From a bacterium (GTDB taxonomy: Bacteria > SZUA-79 > Acidulodesulfobacterales > Acidulodesulfobacteraceae), in contig JAJZYC010000006.1 of NCBI GenBank assembly GCA_021806125.1, positions 1 through 24,964 of the forward strand: a stretch of DNA of 24,964 nucleotides, written 5' to 3'. Within the stretch, counting starts at the first letter, position 1. Every line of letters starts with the position of its first letter. Both the position numbers and the translations under genes were made by a program. Below are positions 1 through 8,904 of the stretch, piece after piece. Under the pieces are notes generated by a model. It had not been told where the DNA came from. It searched no databases and saw only the letters and a list, made by a program, of their open reading frames with translations.

Positions 1-33
1 AAATTATCCCCTACCACCCCCTTATTATTTATT

Positions 34-50
34 CCCCCCCCCCCCCCCCC
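34..50. repeat. Homopolymer tract of 17 C
   Basis: Seventeen consecutive C (G on the minus strand) begin 5 bases beyond the TAG stop of the ubiB-like gene. It is non-coding as annotated. It could be a slippage-prone tract or a sequencing/assembly artefact near a sequence end. Confidence 0.9.
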
Positions 51-55
51 TAATC

Positions 56-1705
56 CTATCCGTTATTTCTGTGCCTGAAAACATCGAGAAGCGTCGAATA
101 GCCGTAAGTCGTTTTTATCGGAAACGCGACCGATAAAAATACGGTAAATGCCGAAACTGCAAGACCGGCAATAAGCATATAGAAGTTTTTATATTCTATA
201 AATATCAGCGCCGATATTATTCCTATAAATCCACCTATTACCGAGGCTATAAGCCTTTTTATTACATGTATTAAAAAGTTCTCCAATCCGGATATATTTG
301 TCGGATGGATTTTTACCCTGAAATCCTCAGAATATGCCACGTGCATTAACCTTCTCGTATCGTTGATAAATTCTTTCAGCTGTTCAAAACCATTTTTAAT
401 AAAATTTATAGGAGAAAAACTTTTTCCTAATTCCGTTTCTTTTATATATCTTTTTGCGACCGGAATAATATCTTTAACGAGATTATAAGACGGATTATAC
501 GCAGTGCCTATGCCTTCCAGAAGAGCCGCCGTTTTAAATATATATACGAGGTTCTGGGGAAGCTCGAAGGGAAAGGCGTAGAAACTTTTCATAATTTCGG
601 TGATTATAACCTGTATTTTTTTGCTTGAAATATCTTTCTGGCTTAAGACCTTATATAATTTTCCCGCCATGCTTTCCAAAAGCTGCCTGGAAACTTCTTT
701 ATTGATTATGCCGAGAGCGTAGTAGGCGTCTATTATTCCCGGAATATCCTCTTTTATGCCGGCAAGGACGGCTTTAATCAGATTCTGTTTGGTATCTTCG
801 GATATATGAATTACAAGCCCGAAATCAAGCATAATAATTCTGCCTTCCCCGTTAACTAAAATATTTCCGGGATGAGGGTCGGCGTGAACTATTCCGGTTA
901 CTAAAGACTGATAGATGTAAAATTCTATCAGCTTATCGATAATTTTTTTCGGTTCCAGCCCCATTTCCCTGATTTGTTTAAAATGCGTAATTTTGACCCC
1001 TTTATGGAAATCCATAACCATAATATTTTTTGAAGTCAATTCGGAATAGGTTTTAGGAATTATAATAAAATCGAGTTCTTTAGCGATTTTTCTAAATTCT
1101 TTTATGTTTTTAGTTTCGTGGATTAAGTCCATTTCTTCGTAAATAGTAACGCTGAATTCTCTCAGGACTACCGATATAGACTGGATTGATTTATTCTGAG
1201 GAAAGAAGATTTTCAATAGATTCAAAACGCTTTTTAACGTCCTTATGTCGATGGCGACGTTTTTTTCGATATCCGGCCTGATTACTTTGACGATGACGTC
1301 TTTCCCCTTATAGACGGCTTTGTAAACCTGGGCTACGGAAGCGGCGGCAAGCGGTTCCTCGTTAAATTCTTCGAAAATACCGTTTATGCTTTTACCGGAA
1401 TCTTTTTCTATAATAGGCTTAATCCTATAAAACGGAACGGGTGGAACTTCATCCTGCAGAGTGGAAAGGGCGTCTAAATAAGCCGTAGGAAGAAAATCGG
1501 CCCTCGTGGAAATAACCTGCGCCAGTTTTATAAAAGTGGGGCCGAGCGCGGCTATTATTCGGGTGAGCCATTTTGCGGACTTAGAGTGGTATTTTTCGCT
1601 CAAAGTCCGCCTGGCTCCGAAAATCACAAACCTTTTTTGGGTAAAAAGTATAAATAAAATAAACGGCAGTGCTTTAAAAAATATAAAAAAATTTCTTTTT
1701 ATCAA
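56..1705 (-). CDS. UbiB/ABC1/AarF-family atypical kinase-like membrane protein
   Basis: A 549-residue protein of the ABC1/ADCK/UbiB protein-kinase-like family, whose members support quinone biosynthesis or lipid homeostasis by a poorly understood ATPase activity. Visible landmarks are GPTFIKLAQVISTR at about 55-68 (the family's KxGQ motif, here K60-L-A-Q63 with Ala for Gly), the Ala-rich nucleotide loop AAASVAQVY near 120-128, the beta3 lysine in VIVKV (K140), HADPHPGN at 274-281 and the metal-binding LDFG at 293-296. Two hydrophobic segments at the C-terminus (about 485-535) should anchor it in the inner membrane, as in UbiB; the first 22 residues are also hydrophobic. The start is TTG and overlaps the stop of the upstream gene in TTGA (1702-1705), which supports this start and implies translational coupling. 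No ubiquinone-pathway genes are nearby, so a UbiB role in quinone synthesis is inferred only from the family. Confidence 0.88.
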   Translation of the reverse strand: MIKRNFFIFFKALPFILFILFTQKRFVIFGARRTLSEKYHSKSAKWLTRIIAALGPTFIKLAQVISTRADFLPTAYLDALSTLQDEVPPVPFYRIKPIIEKDSGKSINGIFEEFNEEPLAAASVAQVYKAVYKGKDVIVKVIRPDIEKNVAIDIRTLKSVLNLLKIFFPQNKSIQSISVVLREFSVTIYEEMDLIHETKNIKEFRKIAKELDFIIIPKTYSELTSKNIMVMDFHKGVKITHFKQIREMGLEPKKIIDKLIEFYIYQSLVTGIVHADPHPGNILVNGEGRIIMLDFGLVIHISEDTKQNLIKAVLAGIKEDIPGIIDAYYALGIINKEVSRQLLESMAGKLYKVLSQKDISSKKIQVIITEIMKSFYAFPFELPQNLVYIFKTAALLEGIGTAYNPSYNLVKDIIPVAKRYIKETELGKSFSPINFIKNGFEQLKEFINDTRRLMHVAYSEDFRVKIHPTNISGLENFLIHVIKRLIASVIGGFIGIISALIFIEYKNFYMLIAGLAVSAFTVFLSVAFPIKTTYGYSTLLDVFRHRNNG

Positions 1706-3153
1706 TAGTAATTGCCCGTAGAAATTATAGTTACGGTATCCGTGCCTGAATTAACGACAAAGCAGTAATGCCCGTCCGGCGAAATTCTTACGGCAGAAGG
1801 ATAGCTTCCTACTTTGACGGTTTTAACCACCTCGGCTTTGGCTATGTCTATGACGCTTAAAGTTGCGTCCTGCGTATTTATTACATAAAGATACCTTCCG
1901 TCAGGAGTAACTGCGGCGGCGGTAGGACCCTTGCCGGTGTAAACGGTTGCTACCTTGCCGAAAGGCTGTGCAACGTAGTTTGAAGGCGGAACATACGCCG
2001 GAGAATATCCGTAAGGAGCCGTAGGCTCGGCGGATGAAGCCTGTACCGGAGAGGTTACAGCCGTTGCCGCCGTTCCGACCGTTACCGGAGAAGCCGGAGC
2101 AATTGAAGCATACGAAGCAGTCGTCCTCTTAATTCTTATAAATGCGGCGCTGGATGCCGAAGTTACCGTTACGAGAGCGACGCTTCCGTCTGGAGAGACG
2201 GCGACGTTTATCGGACCGGCCGGCAAGCTTATAGTCTTTATGCGGTTAAAATGCACGGCGTTATAAATGGAAAGCGCCATATTCTGGTAGTTTACCACGA
2301 AAAGCATCATCCCGTCCTGAGTTAAACCTAACGAAGAAGGGTCGGACAAGGTTTTAAATTTTTTAACGAGGGCAAAATTTTTCTCGTCGTAAACGTATAT
2401 TTTGTTTTCTTTGCCTGAAGATACGTAAATATAGCGAACCGGGGAAGAATCCGGGGAAAATGCGACGGAAGTAGGATTCTTACCGGTATGTATATTTCTT
2501 ATAACGGATAGCGTAGATGCGTTAATTATAGAAACGGACGACCCTCCTGCATTAGCTACGATAATAATTTTCCCGTCAGGGGAAACGGCAATACCTTGGG
2601 GTTTCTTACCTACCCTTATTCTTTTAATAACGGTGTTTTGCATAGTATTAATTACATCGACCTCGTTGTTGTGAATATTCGAGACAAAGGCGTATCTCGA
2701 ATCGGGTGAAAAAACCACGTTCACCGGACTTCCGCCGGTTCTTATATTAAGAGATTTAGTAAGAGTGGACATATTTAAAAGACTGACGTTTCCCGAAGCG
2801 GTATTGCATACATAGGCAAAAGTCAGAGAAGGCGCTATAGCTACTCCGGTAGGATGCGACCCGACCTTAATGGATGCTACCGTGCCTTTAGTAGCCATGC
2901 TTACGACCGAAACCGTATCGTTATCGGAATTAGAAACAAGAGCGTAATTGCCGTTGGGAGAAAAAGCTACGCCGAAAGGAAAACTGCCGACCGGAATATT
3001 TCTCGTAAGCCTTGGGGTTAGCAATGCGTAAGCCGACCCTACATATTGAGGCATAAAAGTAAATATGCCGGAAATGAACAAGAAAGAAACGATAAATAAG
3101 AAAATAGGGGACGCTACCCCGTTAAGATTTGCAAAAAACTTCGATTTCGACAT
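1702..3153 (-). CDS. Secreted YncE-like beta-propeller repeat protein
   Basis: A 483-residue protein made mostly of about nine repeats of 40-45 residues in the YncE/YVTN beta-propeller style. Each has the pattern VGxxPxGVAxSPDGxxxxVxNxxxNxVSVI, for example around residues 55-95 and 435-475. The N-terminus carries a hydrophobic segment (about 15-42) consistent with a signal peptide or anchor, so it should be periplasmic. Blades 1-7 (about 50-340) are separated from two last blades (about 403-480) by a roughly 60-residue linker rich in Ala, Pro, Thr and Ser. These folds bind ligands or proteins; no enzymatic residues are recognisable, so its role is unknown. It is transcribed towards the UbiB-like gene with a 4-base stop/start overlap, suggesting co-expression. 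A weak GGGTG ribosome site lies upstream of the ATG. Confidence 0.8.
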   Translation of the reverse strand: MSKSKFFANLNGVASPIFLFIVSFLFISGIFTFMPQYVGSAYALLTPRLTRNIPVGSFPFGVAFSPNGNYALVSNSDNDTVSVVSMATKGTVASIKVGSHPTGVAIAPSLTFAYVCNTASGNVSLLNMSTLTKSLNIRTGGSPVNVVFSPDSRYAFVSNIHNNEVDVINTMQNTVIKRIRVGKKPQGIAVSPDGKIIIVANAGGSSVSIINASTLSVIRNIHTGKNPTSVAFSPDSSPVRYIYVSSGKENKIYVYDEKNFALVKKFKTLSDPSSLGLTQDGMMLFVVNYQNMALSIYNAVHFNRIKTISLPAGPINVAVSPDGSVALVTVTSASSAAFIRIKRTTASYASIAPASPVTVGTAATAVTSPVQASSAEPTAPYGYSPAYVPPSNYVAQPFGKVATVYTGKGPTAAAVTPDGRYLYVINTQDATLSVIDIAKAEVVKTVKVGSYPSAVRISPDGHYCFVVNSGTDTVTIISTGNYY

Positions 3154-3214
3154 GAATACACCCGTTTTATTTAAATGTTTAAATTATCCTTAAATTACCT
3201 TTAGAAATTAATCT

Positions 3215-3304
3215 TTCTGGATTCCCGCTTTCGCGGGAATGACACACTTTGGATGAAAAGTTAAATTCCGGTATTGTCATTCCCGCGAAAGCGGGAATCC
3301 AGAA
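3215..3304. repeat. Palindromic element, perfect 30-bp inverted repeat, CCCGCTTTCGCGGG type
   Basis: Arms at 3215-3244 and 3275-3304 are exact reverse complements, separated by 30 bases. Each arm is itself a hairpin: ATTCCCGC, loop TTTC, GCGGGAAT. The element can therefore fold as two small hairpins or one long cruciform. It lies between the ligA stop (3366) and the YncE-like start (3153), all on the minus strand. Repeats with this core are widespread non-autonomous REP/MITE-like sequences in many bacteria. It may also act as a transcript-end structure for ligA; no T-tract of an intrinsic terminator follows it. Confidence 0.9.
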
Positions 3305-3365
3305 TTTATTTATTATTATGTTAAAACAATTTTCAACAGTTTTCCAATGGCGATTTAAGGTTGTA

Positions 3366-5384
3366 TTATTTATTAATTATTTTTTTAAATTCATCCTCGT
3401 TTATTATATTTAGTTTAAGTTTTACGGCTTTGCCGTATTTAGAACCGGGGTCTTCTCCGGCGACCACGTAATCCAATTTCTTTTTAACGGTTTTTTCTAC
3501 GATGCCGCCCATCTCTTTCACGATATTTTCGGCCTCGTCCCTTGTAAAATCTTTAAGCCCGCCGGTAAAAATAAAACTTTTGCCTGCGATTCCGCTGTTT
3601 TCCGCGGACGCGGAAGCATTTACGATATACGGAGAAATTCCCGCCTTAAAAAGCCTTTCTATAACGGCGATATTAGAATCGAGCCTGAAAAAATTGAAAA
3701 TCGATTTTCCTATTTCTTCCCCTATGCCGAATTTGGAAGAAAGCTCTTCTACTCCGGCATTTTTAATGCCGCTTACGCCGCCTAAATATTTTACGAGCAA
3801 ATCCGCAATATGCTCTCCGACGTGTCTTATTCCTAAGGCATAAATAAATCTATCATATGATATATTTTTAGATTTTTCAATAGAATTAAAAAGATTTTCC
3901 TCCGACTTTTCCCCGAAACCTTCCAGCCCGCTAAGGTCTCCGCGCTTTAAATAATAAATATCGGCGACATTTTTTATCAAGCCGTTTTCCACTAATTTAT
4001 CTACTATTTTTTCGCCGAGCCCCTCTATATCCATAGCCCTCTTTGACGCAAAATGAACAATCGCCCCCTTAATCTGACACGGACAGGAAAGTTCGTTCAT
4101 GCATCTGTGGGCGGCGCCGTCAATTACGACCGGGGACCCGCAGCAGGGACATACCGAAGGCAGTTTGAATGTGCCGCTCTTTCCGCCTTTGGATATTACT
4201 TTAACGACTTCCGGAATAACGTCGCCCGACCTTTCTATAAGTACGCTGTCGCCTATGTTTATATTTTTTTTATCTATTTCGTCCTGATTATGAAGCGTCG
4301 CCCTTTTAACGACGACCCCGCCGATATTTACGGGATTTAAAATTGCGACGGGCGTCAATATTCCGGTTCTGCCCACCGAAACTTCTATCCCCGTTAGAAC
4401 CGTAACTTCCTGCTTTGCGGAAAATTTATAAGCGGTCGCCCATCTCGGGCTTTTCGATATTTCGCCGAGTCTTTCCTGAAGTTTCAGGTCGTTTACTTTT
4501 ATAACTATGCCGTCGATTTCAAAGGGCAGAGACTCTCTTTCTTTTGCTATATAATCAAAAAAATCTATCGCTCCGTATATGCCTTTTACGACTTTTATAT
4601 TTTTATTAACATTTATTCCGATGGATTTTAAAAAATCCATCAATTCAAATTGCGTGTTAAAAGTATGTTCTTTAGAATAATCTCCTACGCCGTAAGCAAA
4701 CATTACAAGATTGCGCTTAGACGTAATTTCCGGGTCAAGCTGCCTTATGCTTCCCGAAGCGGCGTTTCTGGGATTTGCAAAAAGGCTTAAGCCTTCTTCC
4801 AGCCTTTCTTTGTTAAGTTTCTTAAAGCCTTCTTTATCCATTAAAACCTCTCCCCGCACCTCAATATAGCTTATATACTTCTGCAGTTTTAACGGAATCG
4901 TATTTATAGTCCTTAAATTTGCGGTTACGTCTTCTCCGACGGTTCCGTCGCCTCTCGTAGAACCCTTAACGAAAATGCCGTTTTTATAGATAAGCTCTAT
5001 TGCGAGCCCGTCGAACTTTAGTTCGCACTCATATTCGATTTCTTCCGCAGCGCCATAGCCTAAAAATCTTTTAATTTTTTTGTCGAATTCCTCGACTTCG
5101 TCTTTCGAATACGTATTGTCGAGCGAAAGCATAGGAATATTGTGCTTAACCTGTCCGAATTTTTCGCTTACCGCCCCGCCGACTCTTCTTGAAGGCGAAT
5201 CTTCTCTGACATATTGCGGATAGGCGGCTTCGAGAGCCGACAGCTCTTTGGCTAATTTGTCGAACTCGAAATCGGAAATAACCGGGTCGTCAAGCATATA
5301 ATAGCGGTAATTATGGTAGTTTAAGGCATCGGTTAACTCGTCTATTCTTTTCTTTGCGCTCTTTGCGGCTGAATCTTCTTTCAT
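3366..5384 (-). CDS. ligA: NAD+-dependent DNA ligase
   Basis: Bacterial NAD+-dependent DNA ligase seals nicks in replication and repair using NAD+ as AMP donor. The 672-residue length is normal for LigA. In order: the Ia domain (N-terminal, with YHNYRYYMLDD near 22-33), the adenylation domain with the KxDG motif (K123-F-D-G), the OB fold (about 320-400), a four-cysteine zinc finger (C412, C415, C428, C434), helix-hairpin-helix repeats (about 445-580) and a C-terminal BRCT domain (about 595-672). All catalytic landmarks are present. It is third in a minus-strand run and starts 31 bases after the transglycosylase stop. No strong ribosome site is visible upstream of the ATG, so reading may depend on upstream translation. 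Confidence 0.97.
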   Translation of the reverse strand: MKEDSAAKSAKKRIDELTDALNYHNYRYYMLDDPVISDFEFDKLAKELSALEAAYPQYVREDSPSRRVGGAVSEKFGQVKHNIPMLSLDNTYSKDEVEEFDKKIKRFLGYGAAEEIEYECELKFDGLAIELIYKNGIFVKGSTRGDGTVGEDVTANLRTINTIPLKLQKYISYIEVRGEVLMDKEGFKKLNKERLEEGLSLFANPRNAASGSIRQLDPEITSKRNLVMFAYGVGDYSKEHTFNTQFELMDFLKSIGINVNKNIKVVKGIYGAIDFFDYIAKERESLPFEIDGIVIKVNDLKLQERLGEISKSPRWATAYKFSAKQEVTVLTGIEVSVGRTGILTPVAILNPVNIGGVVVKRATLHNQDEIDKKNINIGDSVLIERSGDVIPEVVKVISKGGKSGTFKLPSVCPCCGSPVVIDGAAHRCMNELSCPCQIKGAIVHFASKRAMDIEGLGEKIVDKLVENGLIKNVADIYYLKRGDLSGLEGFGEKSEENLFNSIEKSKNISYDRFIYALGIRHVGEHIADLLVKYLGGVSGIKNAGVEELSSKFGIGEEIGKSIFNFFRLDSNIAVIERLFKAGISPYIVNASASAENSGIAGKSFIFTGGLKDFTRDEAENIVKEMGGIVEKTVKKKLDYVVAGEDPGSKYGKAVKLKLNIINEDEFKKIINK

Positions 5385-5415
5385 ATTCGCATTGCATTAA
5401 AATTAAAAAACTATA

Positions 5416-7449
5416 TTAATAAAGCGAATTATAAACATAATAATTCGCAAGAACTTTTTTTACGTAGTTCCTTGTCTGCCCATACGGAATAAGCTCGATA
5501 AATAAAAGCATTTCATAGTTTTTCATAAGGTCGTTTCTCCAGTATGCCACCGCTCCAGGACCCGCGTTGTACGAGGCTATCGCCAGATATTTCCTGCCGT
5601 TGAATTGTTCCAGCAGTGTTTTTAAATAATAAGAGCCGAAACTTATATTTATATTTTTTCTGTAAAGCATGGAAGGATTAAAATTATAACATCCCGTCCG
5701 CCTTGCGATATAATAGCCCGTCGAAGGTATTATCTGCATAAGCCCTATCGCGCTTGCGCTTGAATAACACACCGGATTATAACGGCTTTCCTGCCTCATT
5801 ATTCCGTATATCAAATTTAACGGAATACCGTAATGGTATGCATACTTCCTGACATAGCCCAAATAAGGCATAGGATAAAGTATTTTCAGAAACCGCTTGT
5901 TTAAAAGCAGGGACTTATACCTGTAACTATAAATTAAATTTGAAGCCAGATTGACGGCGGCCGCATAATAACCGTTTTTATAAAGCATATACGCGAAAAA
6001 AGGGGTAATTTTTTTATTGCGCAAACGCGCAAAGGAATAAAATCTTTCGATTTCTATATTAGAAAGAGCAAACAATTTCAAATTTAATAAAATCTTCAAT
6101 TTTTCGAAAGTTACATCTAAAGGCGGGTCAGCCGCCAGGGCTTTTTTAAATGCTCCGGAATATTCCAAATAAACGGCCGCGCCGTTTTCGCCGGAATAAT
6201 TTTTTATATAGCCGATATTCAGCCTTTTTGCGTACATTCCTTTTATTCCGTTTATTTTATTTACCATAATTTCAGACATAATGCCGTAATAAGAATATCT
6301 TAGAAATCTTGAGCCTTTTATTATATTAAAATAAAAAGACGCCCTGCTTTTATACCCGAGTTTTTCCAAAACAACGCCGTACCAGAAAAGAAATTTTGCG
6401 TTACCGGCATTAACTTTGTCGTTTACCGCCAAAAAAGACTTAAGACTGTTTGCCGCCGAGGCTAATTTTCCGTTTTTTAAATCTTTTAATACCCCGTCCC
6501 ATACTATTTTTTTGTATATGCTCATAGTATTATCAGGCAGAAATCCGTATTTATCGGCTAATCGTCCGATAAGAAGAACGGTTTTCTTCCGGTTATGCAA
6601 AATATAATAATAGTAACGCACTTGAAGAGTTAGAAGGCTTAATTCCCTAACCCCGTAATATTCATAACATTTTTTTCCTACGCTGCTGCTTAAACATTCA
6701 TCCGTTTTTTTTAAAAAAAGCGGACTTTTAAGTTTCATTAAATCTTTTAAAATTATAAATCTCGTTTTTTTGCTTTTATCCTTAATATTTTTTAAAAGAG
6801 CGAGAGATTCGGAATAATAACCGTCATAATATAAATCGAGACCCCGACGGACTTTTTCGTATCGGTTCAAAGCGGTTTCCTTAAAACTTATTTTATGAAT
6901 TTTAGAAAAATAAGGGTAACCTATATAAAGCCGCAGTAAGCAGGCGCCGGCCCGCCGGAAGTCCTTCAGCCTCAAATAAGCCTTATATATTTTAAACATA
7001 GCGTAAGAGCGGACGGCCGATTTCTTGGAATGTTCGATTATATATGAGAGATGCGATATCTCGGGAAGAAAATATCCGTTTTTTTCTTCGGAAAGGGCGA
7101 GATAGAAAACCGCGTTTTTATAGAAAACAAATTTCGGATATGAACTTGCAAGCCTCAAAAAAACATAATCCGCTTTACGGTATTCTTTAAGTTTAAATAA
7201 AGACAGGCCTTGATAATACAGGGCATAATCTTTTAAAAGACTGCCTTTAGCCGAGTAAAGCCAAAACCCTCCCGCGGCCTCTTTATATCTGCCCTGCATA
7301 TAATTATCGTAGGCTTTTTTAAAAATAACGGCGTTAGAATAATTTAAATAAGGTTCGGCATTTTTGGTTAAAAAATCGGCATAAGAATAAAACGGACTCA
7401 CGACAACAACAACGAGAAGTAGAACGACTGTTAAAAAAAGCTTGCGCAT
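5416..7449 (-). CDS. Soluble lytic murein transglycosylase (Slt70-like)
   Basis: A 677-residue periplasmic enzyme predicted to cleave the MurNAc-GlcNAc bond of peptidoglycan, forming 1,6-anhydro ends. An N-terminal signal peptide (hydrophobic residues 4-18, ending near SYA) is followed by a long helical, TPR-like region (about 35-520), as in the Slt70 superhelix. The C-terminal catalytic SLT domain (about 535-665) contains IMRQESRYNP with the catalytic glutamate E554, then SAIGLMQIIPSTG and ASYNAGPGAV, which are standard goose-lysozyme-fold signatures. The body is unusually rich in Lys and Tyr. It starts 17 bases after the dapF stop, in the same transcription unit as dapF and ligA. Assignment to the family is firm; whether it is the orthologue of E. 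coli slt is less certain. Confidence 0.92.
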   Translation of the reverse strand: MRKLFLTVVLLLVVVVVSPFYSYADFLTKNAEPYLNYSNAVIFKKAYDNYMQGRYKEAAGGFWLYSAKGSLLKDYALYYQGLSLFKLKEYRKADYVFLRLASSYPKFVFYKNAVFYLALSEEKNGYFLPEISHLSYIIEHSKKSAVRSYAMFKIYKAYLRLKDFRRAGACLLRLYIGYPYFSKIHKISFKETALNRYEKVRRGLDLYYDGYYSESLALLKNIKDKSKKTRFIILKDLMKLKSPLFLKKTDECLSSSVGKKCYEYYGVRELSLLTLQVRYYYYILHNRKKTVLLIGRLADKYGFLPDNTMSIYKKIVWDGVLKDLKNGKLASAANSLKSFLAVNDKVNAGNAKFLFWYGVVLEKLGYKSRASFYFNIIKGSRFLRYSYYGIMSEIMVNKINGIKGMYAKRLNIGYIKNYSGENGAAVYLEYSGAFKKALAADPPLDVTFEKLKILLNLKLFALSNIEIERFYSFARLRNKKITPFFAYMLYKNGYYAAAVNLASNLIYSYRYKSLLLNKRFLKILYPMPYLGYVRKYAYHYGIPLNLIYGIMRQESRYNPVCYSSASAIGLMQIIPSTGYYIARRTGCYNFNPSMLYRKNINISFGSYYLKTLLEQFNGRKYLAIASYNAGPGAVAYWRNDLMKNYEMLLFIELIPYGQTRNYVKKVLANYYVYNSLY

Positions 7450-7466
7450 ATATATTATTGGGCTTA

Positions 7467-8363
7467 TTAATTTTTATAATTAAAATCGTAGCGCCCGGTA
7501 AAAACCTCTTCGGCGGGTCCAACCATGTAAACGCCGTCATTTAGTCCGCCGGATATGTTTAAAGTCCCTCCGTATAAGTTTACGTTAAGAACGTTTTCTT
7601 TAATTTTTCCGGTCTTTTTCATAATAGAATATACGGCGCATGCTCCGGTTCCGCATGCCAAGGTTTCGCCGGAACCGCGTTCCCAAGTTCTTACAAGCAC
7701 GTTTTGAGCGTCCATAACCTGAACGAATTCTACATTTATTCTTTTCGGAAACATTTTATTATTTTCGATTAACGAACCGTAAAAATGCACGTCGAAGTTC
7801 TTAACGTCTTCGACAAATACCGCGCAATGGGGATTTCCCATAGAAACGCACGATATTTCAAATTCTTTTCCCCCGGCGGCAATTTTTTCGCCGATAATTT
7901 CAGATTTTCCAAAATCGGCGGGAATTTTTTCGGTTTTAAATTCCGGGACACCCATAAACACCCTGGCTTCTTCTACCGTTCCAGTACCGGCGGATAAAAA
8001 TACTTCTACCGTCTTTATTCCTGCAAGCGTTTCTATATTTATATTTTTTTTATCGGTAAGATGCCGGTCATATACAAACTTGGCAAAACATCTTATGCCG
8101 TTTCCGCACATCTCGCCTTCGGAACCGTCGGCGTTAAACATACGCATGCGGAAGTCTGCCGCGGCGGCGCTGCCTACGCGCGAGGGCGGCAGGATTATTA
8201 TGATGCCGTCGGAACCGGCTCCAAAATGCCTGTCGCTTATTTTTACTGCAAGCTCTCTATAAAAATCAGTATCGTCCGCTAAGCATACCGGCAAATCGTT
8301 TATTGCGTCTAAATAAAAATAGTCGTTACCGGCGCCATGAAGTTTAGTAAATTTCACGTCCAT
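7467..8363 (-). CDS. dapF: Diaminopimelate epimerase
   Basis: Interconverts LL- and meso-diaminopimelate in lysine and peptidoglycan synthesis, in the cytoplasm, without cofactor. The 298-residue protein has both halves of the family's pseudo-symmetric fold. The two active-site cysteines lie in MCGNGIRCF (C86) and ACGTGACA (C237); the substrate-binding GNPHC (about 176-180) and ERGSGETLACG are also present. A good ribosome site (AGAGGA) precedes the ATG, which lies 33 bases after the stop of the small lipoprotein gene. It is followed closely by the transglycosylase, so two cell-wall genes are paired. All expected catalytic residues are intact. Confidence 0.96.
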   Translation of the reverse strand: MDVKFTKLHGAGNDYFYLDAINDLPVCLADDTDFYRELAVKISDRHFGAGSDGIIIILPPSRVGSAAAADFRMRMFNADGSEGEMCGNGIRCFAKFVYDRHLTDKKNINIETLAGIKTVEVFLSAGTGTVEEARVFMGVPEFKTEKIPADFGKSEIIGEKIAAGGKEFEISCVSMGNPHCAVFVEDVKNFDVHFYGSLIENNKMFPKRINVEFVQVMDAQNVLVRTWERGSGETLACGTGACAVYSIMKKTGKIKENVLNVNLYGGTLNISGGLNDGVYMVGPAEEVFTGRYDFNYKN

Positions 8364-8396
8364 ATTTTTCCTCTGAATAAATTTCCTTTTAGCTTA

Positions 8397-8807
8397 TTAA
8401 TCTTGTTGTTTTTTTAATATTTTTTTTAACGACGTATTTCCCGTAGTGGTAAAACTGTGGCTTATCACTATTCCGTTTTTTATGACTACGTCCAGTTTCT
8501 CTTTATATTTTCTCGTGGACGTCGTAAGTATTTCGTTTCCTAAATGCACGTATTTTTTATATTTAAACCTATATTTATAAGTAACGGTATCCGGCGTTAA
8601 CGGATTTTTTTCTATAGAATAAGGCGGACCAAACATGGAAACGATTTGCGGTTCGGTAGTAGTTCCGTTTATTATTTGAGCGACGTTTGCGGACATTATA
8701 GGCTTGCCCTGCATATTTCTGGTAGTTGCGCATCCGGAAAGGGCAAAACCTGAAAACGCAATAACGGTTAACAATAAAAAAAGCAATTTAGCTGATTTAA
8801 TGCTCAT
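8397..8807 (-). CDS. Small SmpA/OmlA (BamE-like) outer-membrane lipoprotein
   Basis: A 136-residue predicted lipoprotein. The signal peptide ends in the lipobox LSGC with the lipidated cysteine at C26. The mature part contains TEPQIVSMFGPPYSIE near 51-66, typical of the SmpA/OmlA fold, in which a short helix leads into a beta meander. BamE, the best-known member, stabilises the BAM outer-membrane assembly complex, but many paralogues have other or unknown roles, so the BAM link is only possible. The ATG is preceded by AGAGG at good spacing, and a TATAAT on the minus strand at 8831-8836 could be its -10. It is the first gene of the run leading into dapF, slt and ligA. Confidence 0.75.
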   Translation of the reverse strand: MSIKSAKLLFLLLTVIAFSGFALSGCATTRNMQGKPIMSANVAQIINGTTTEPQIVSMFGPPYSIEKNPLTPDTVTYKYRFKYKKYVHLGNEILTTSTRKYKEKLDVVIKNGIVISHSFTTTGNTSLKKILKKQQD

Positions 8808-8904
8808 ACTTATCGACCTCTATTTTTAAAATTATACTTTTTTACAATAATTGTTATATTTTAGCACAATTCCGGCATATCTTAAAGCCGAAAATTGTAT
8901 CCTT

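Noticed and set aside
4053..4340. 95-codon plus-strand frame opposite the ligA zinc-finger region
   Set aside because: ligA is intact and conserved on the other strand; the frame has no own start signals.
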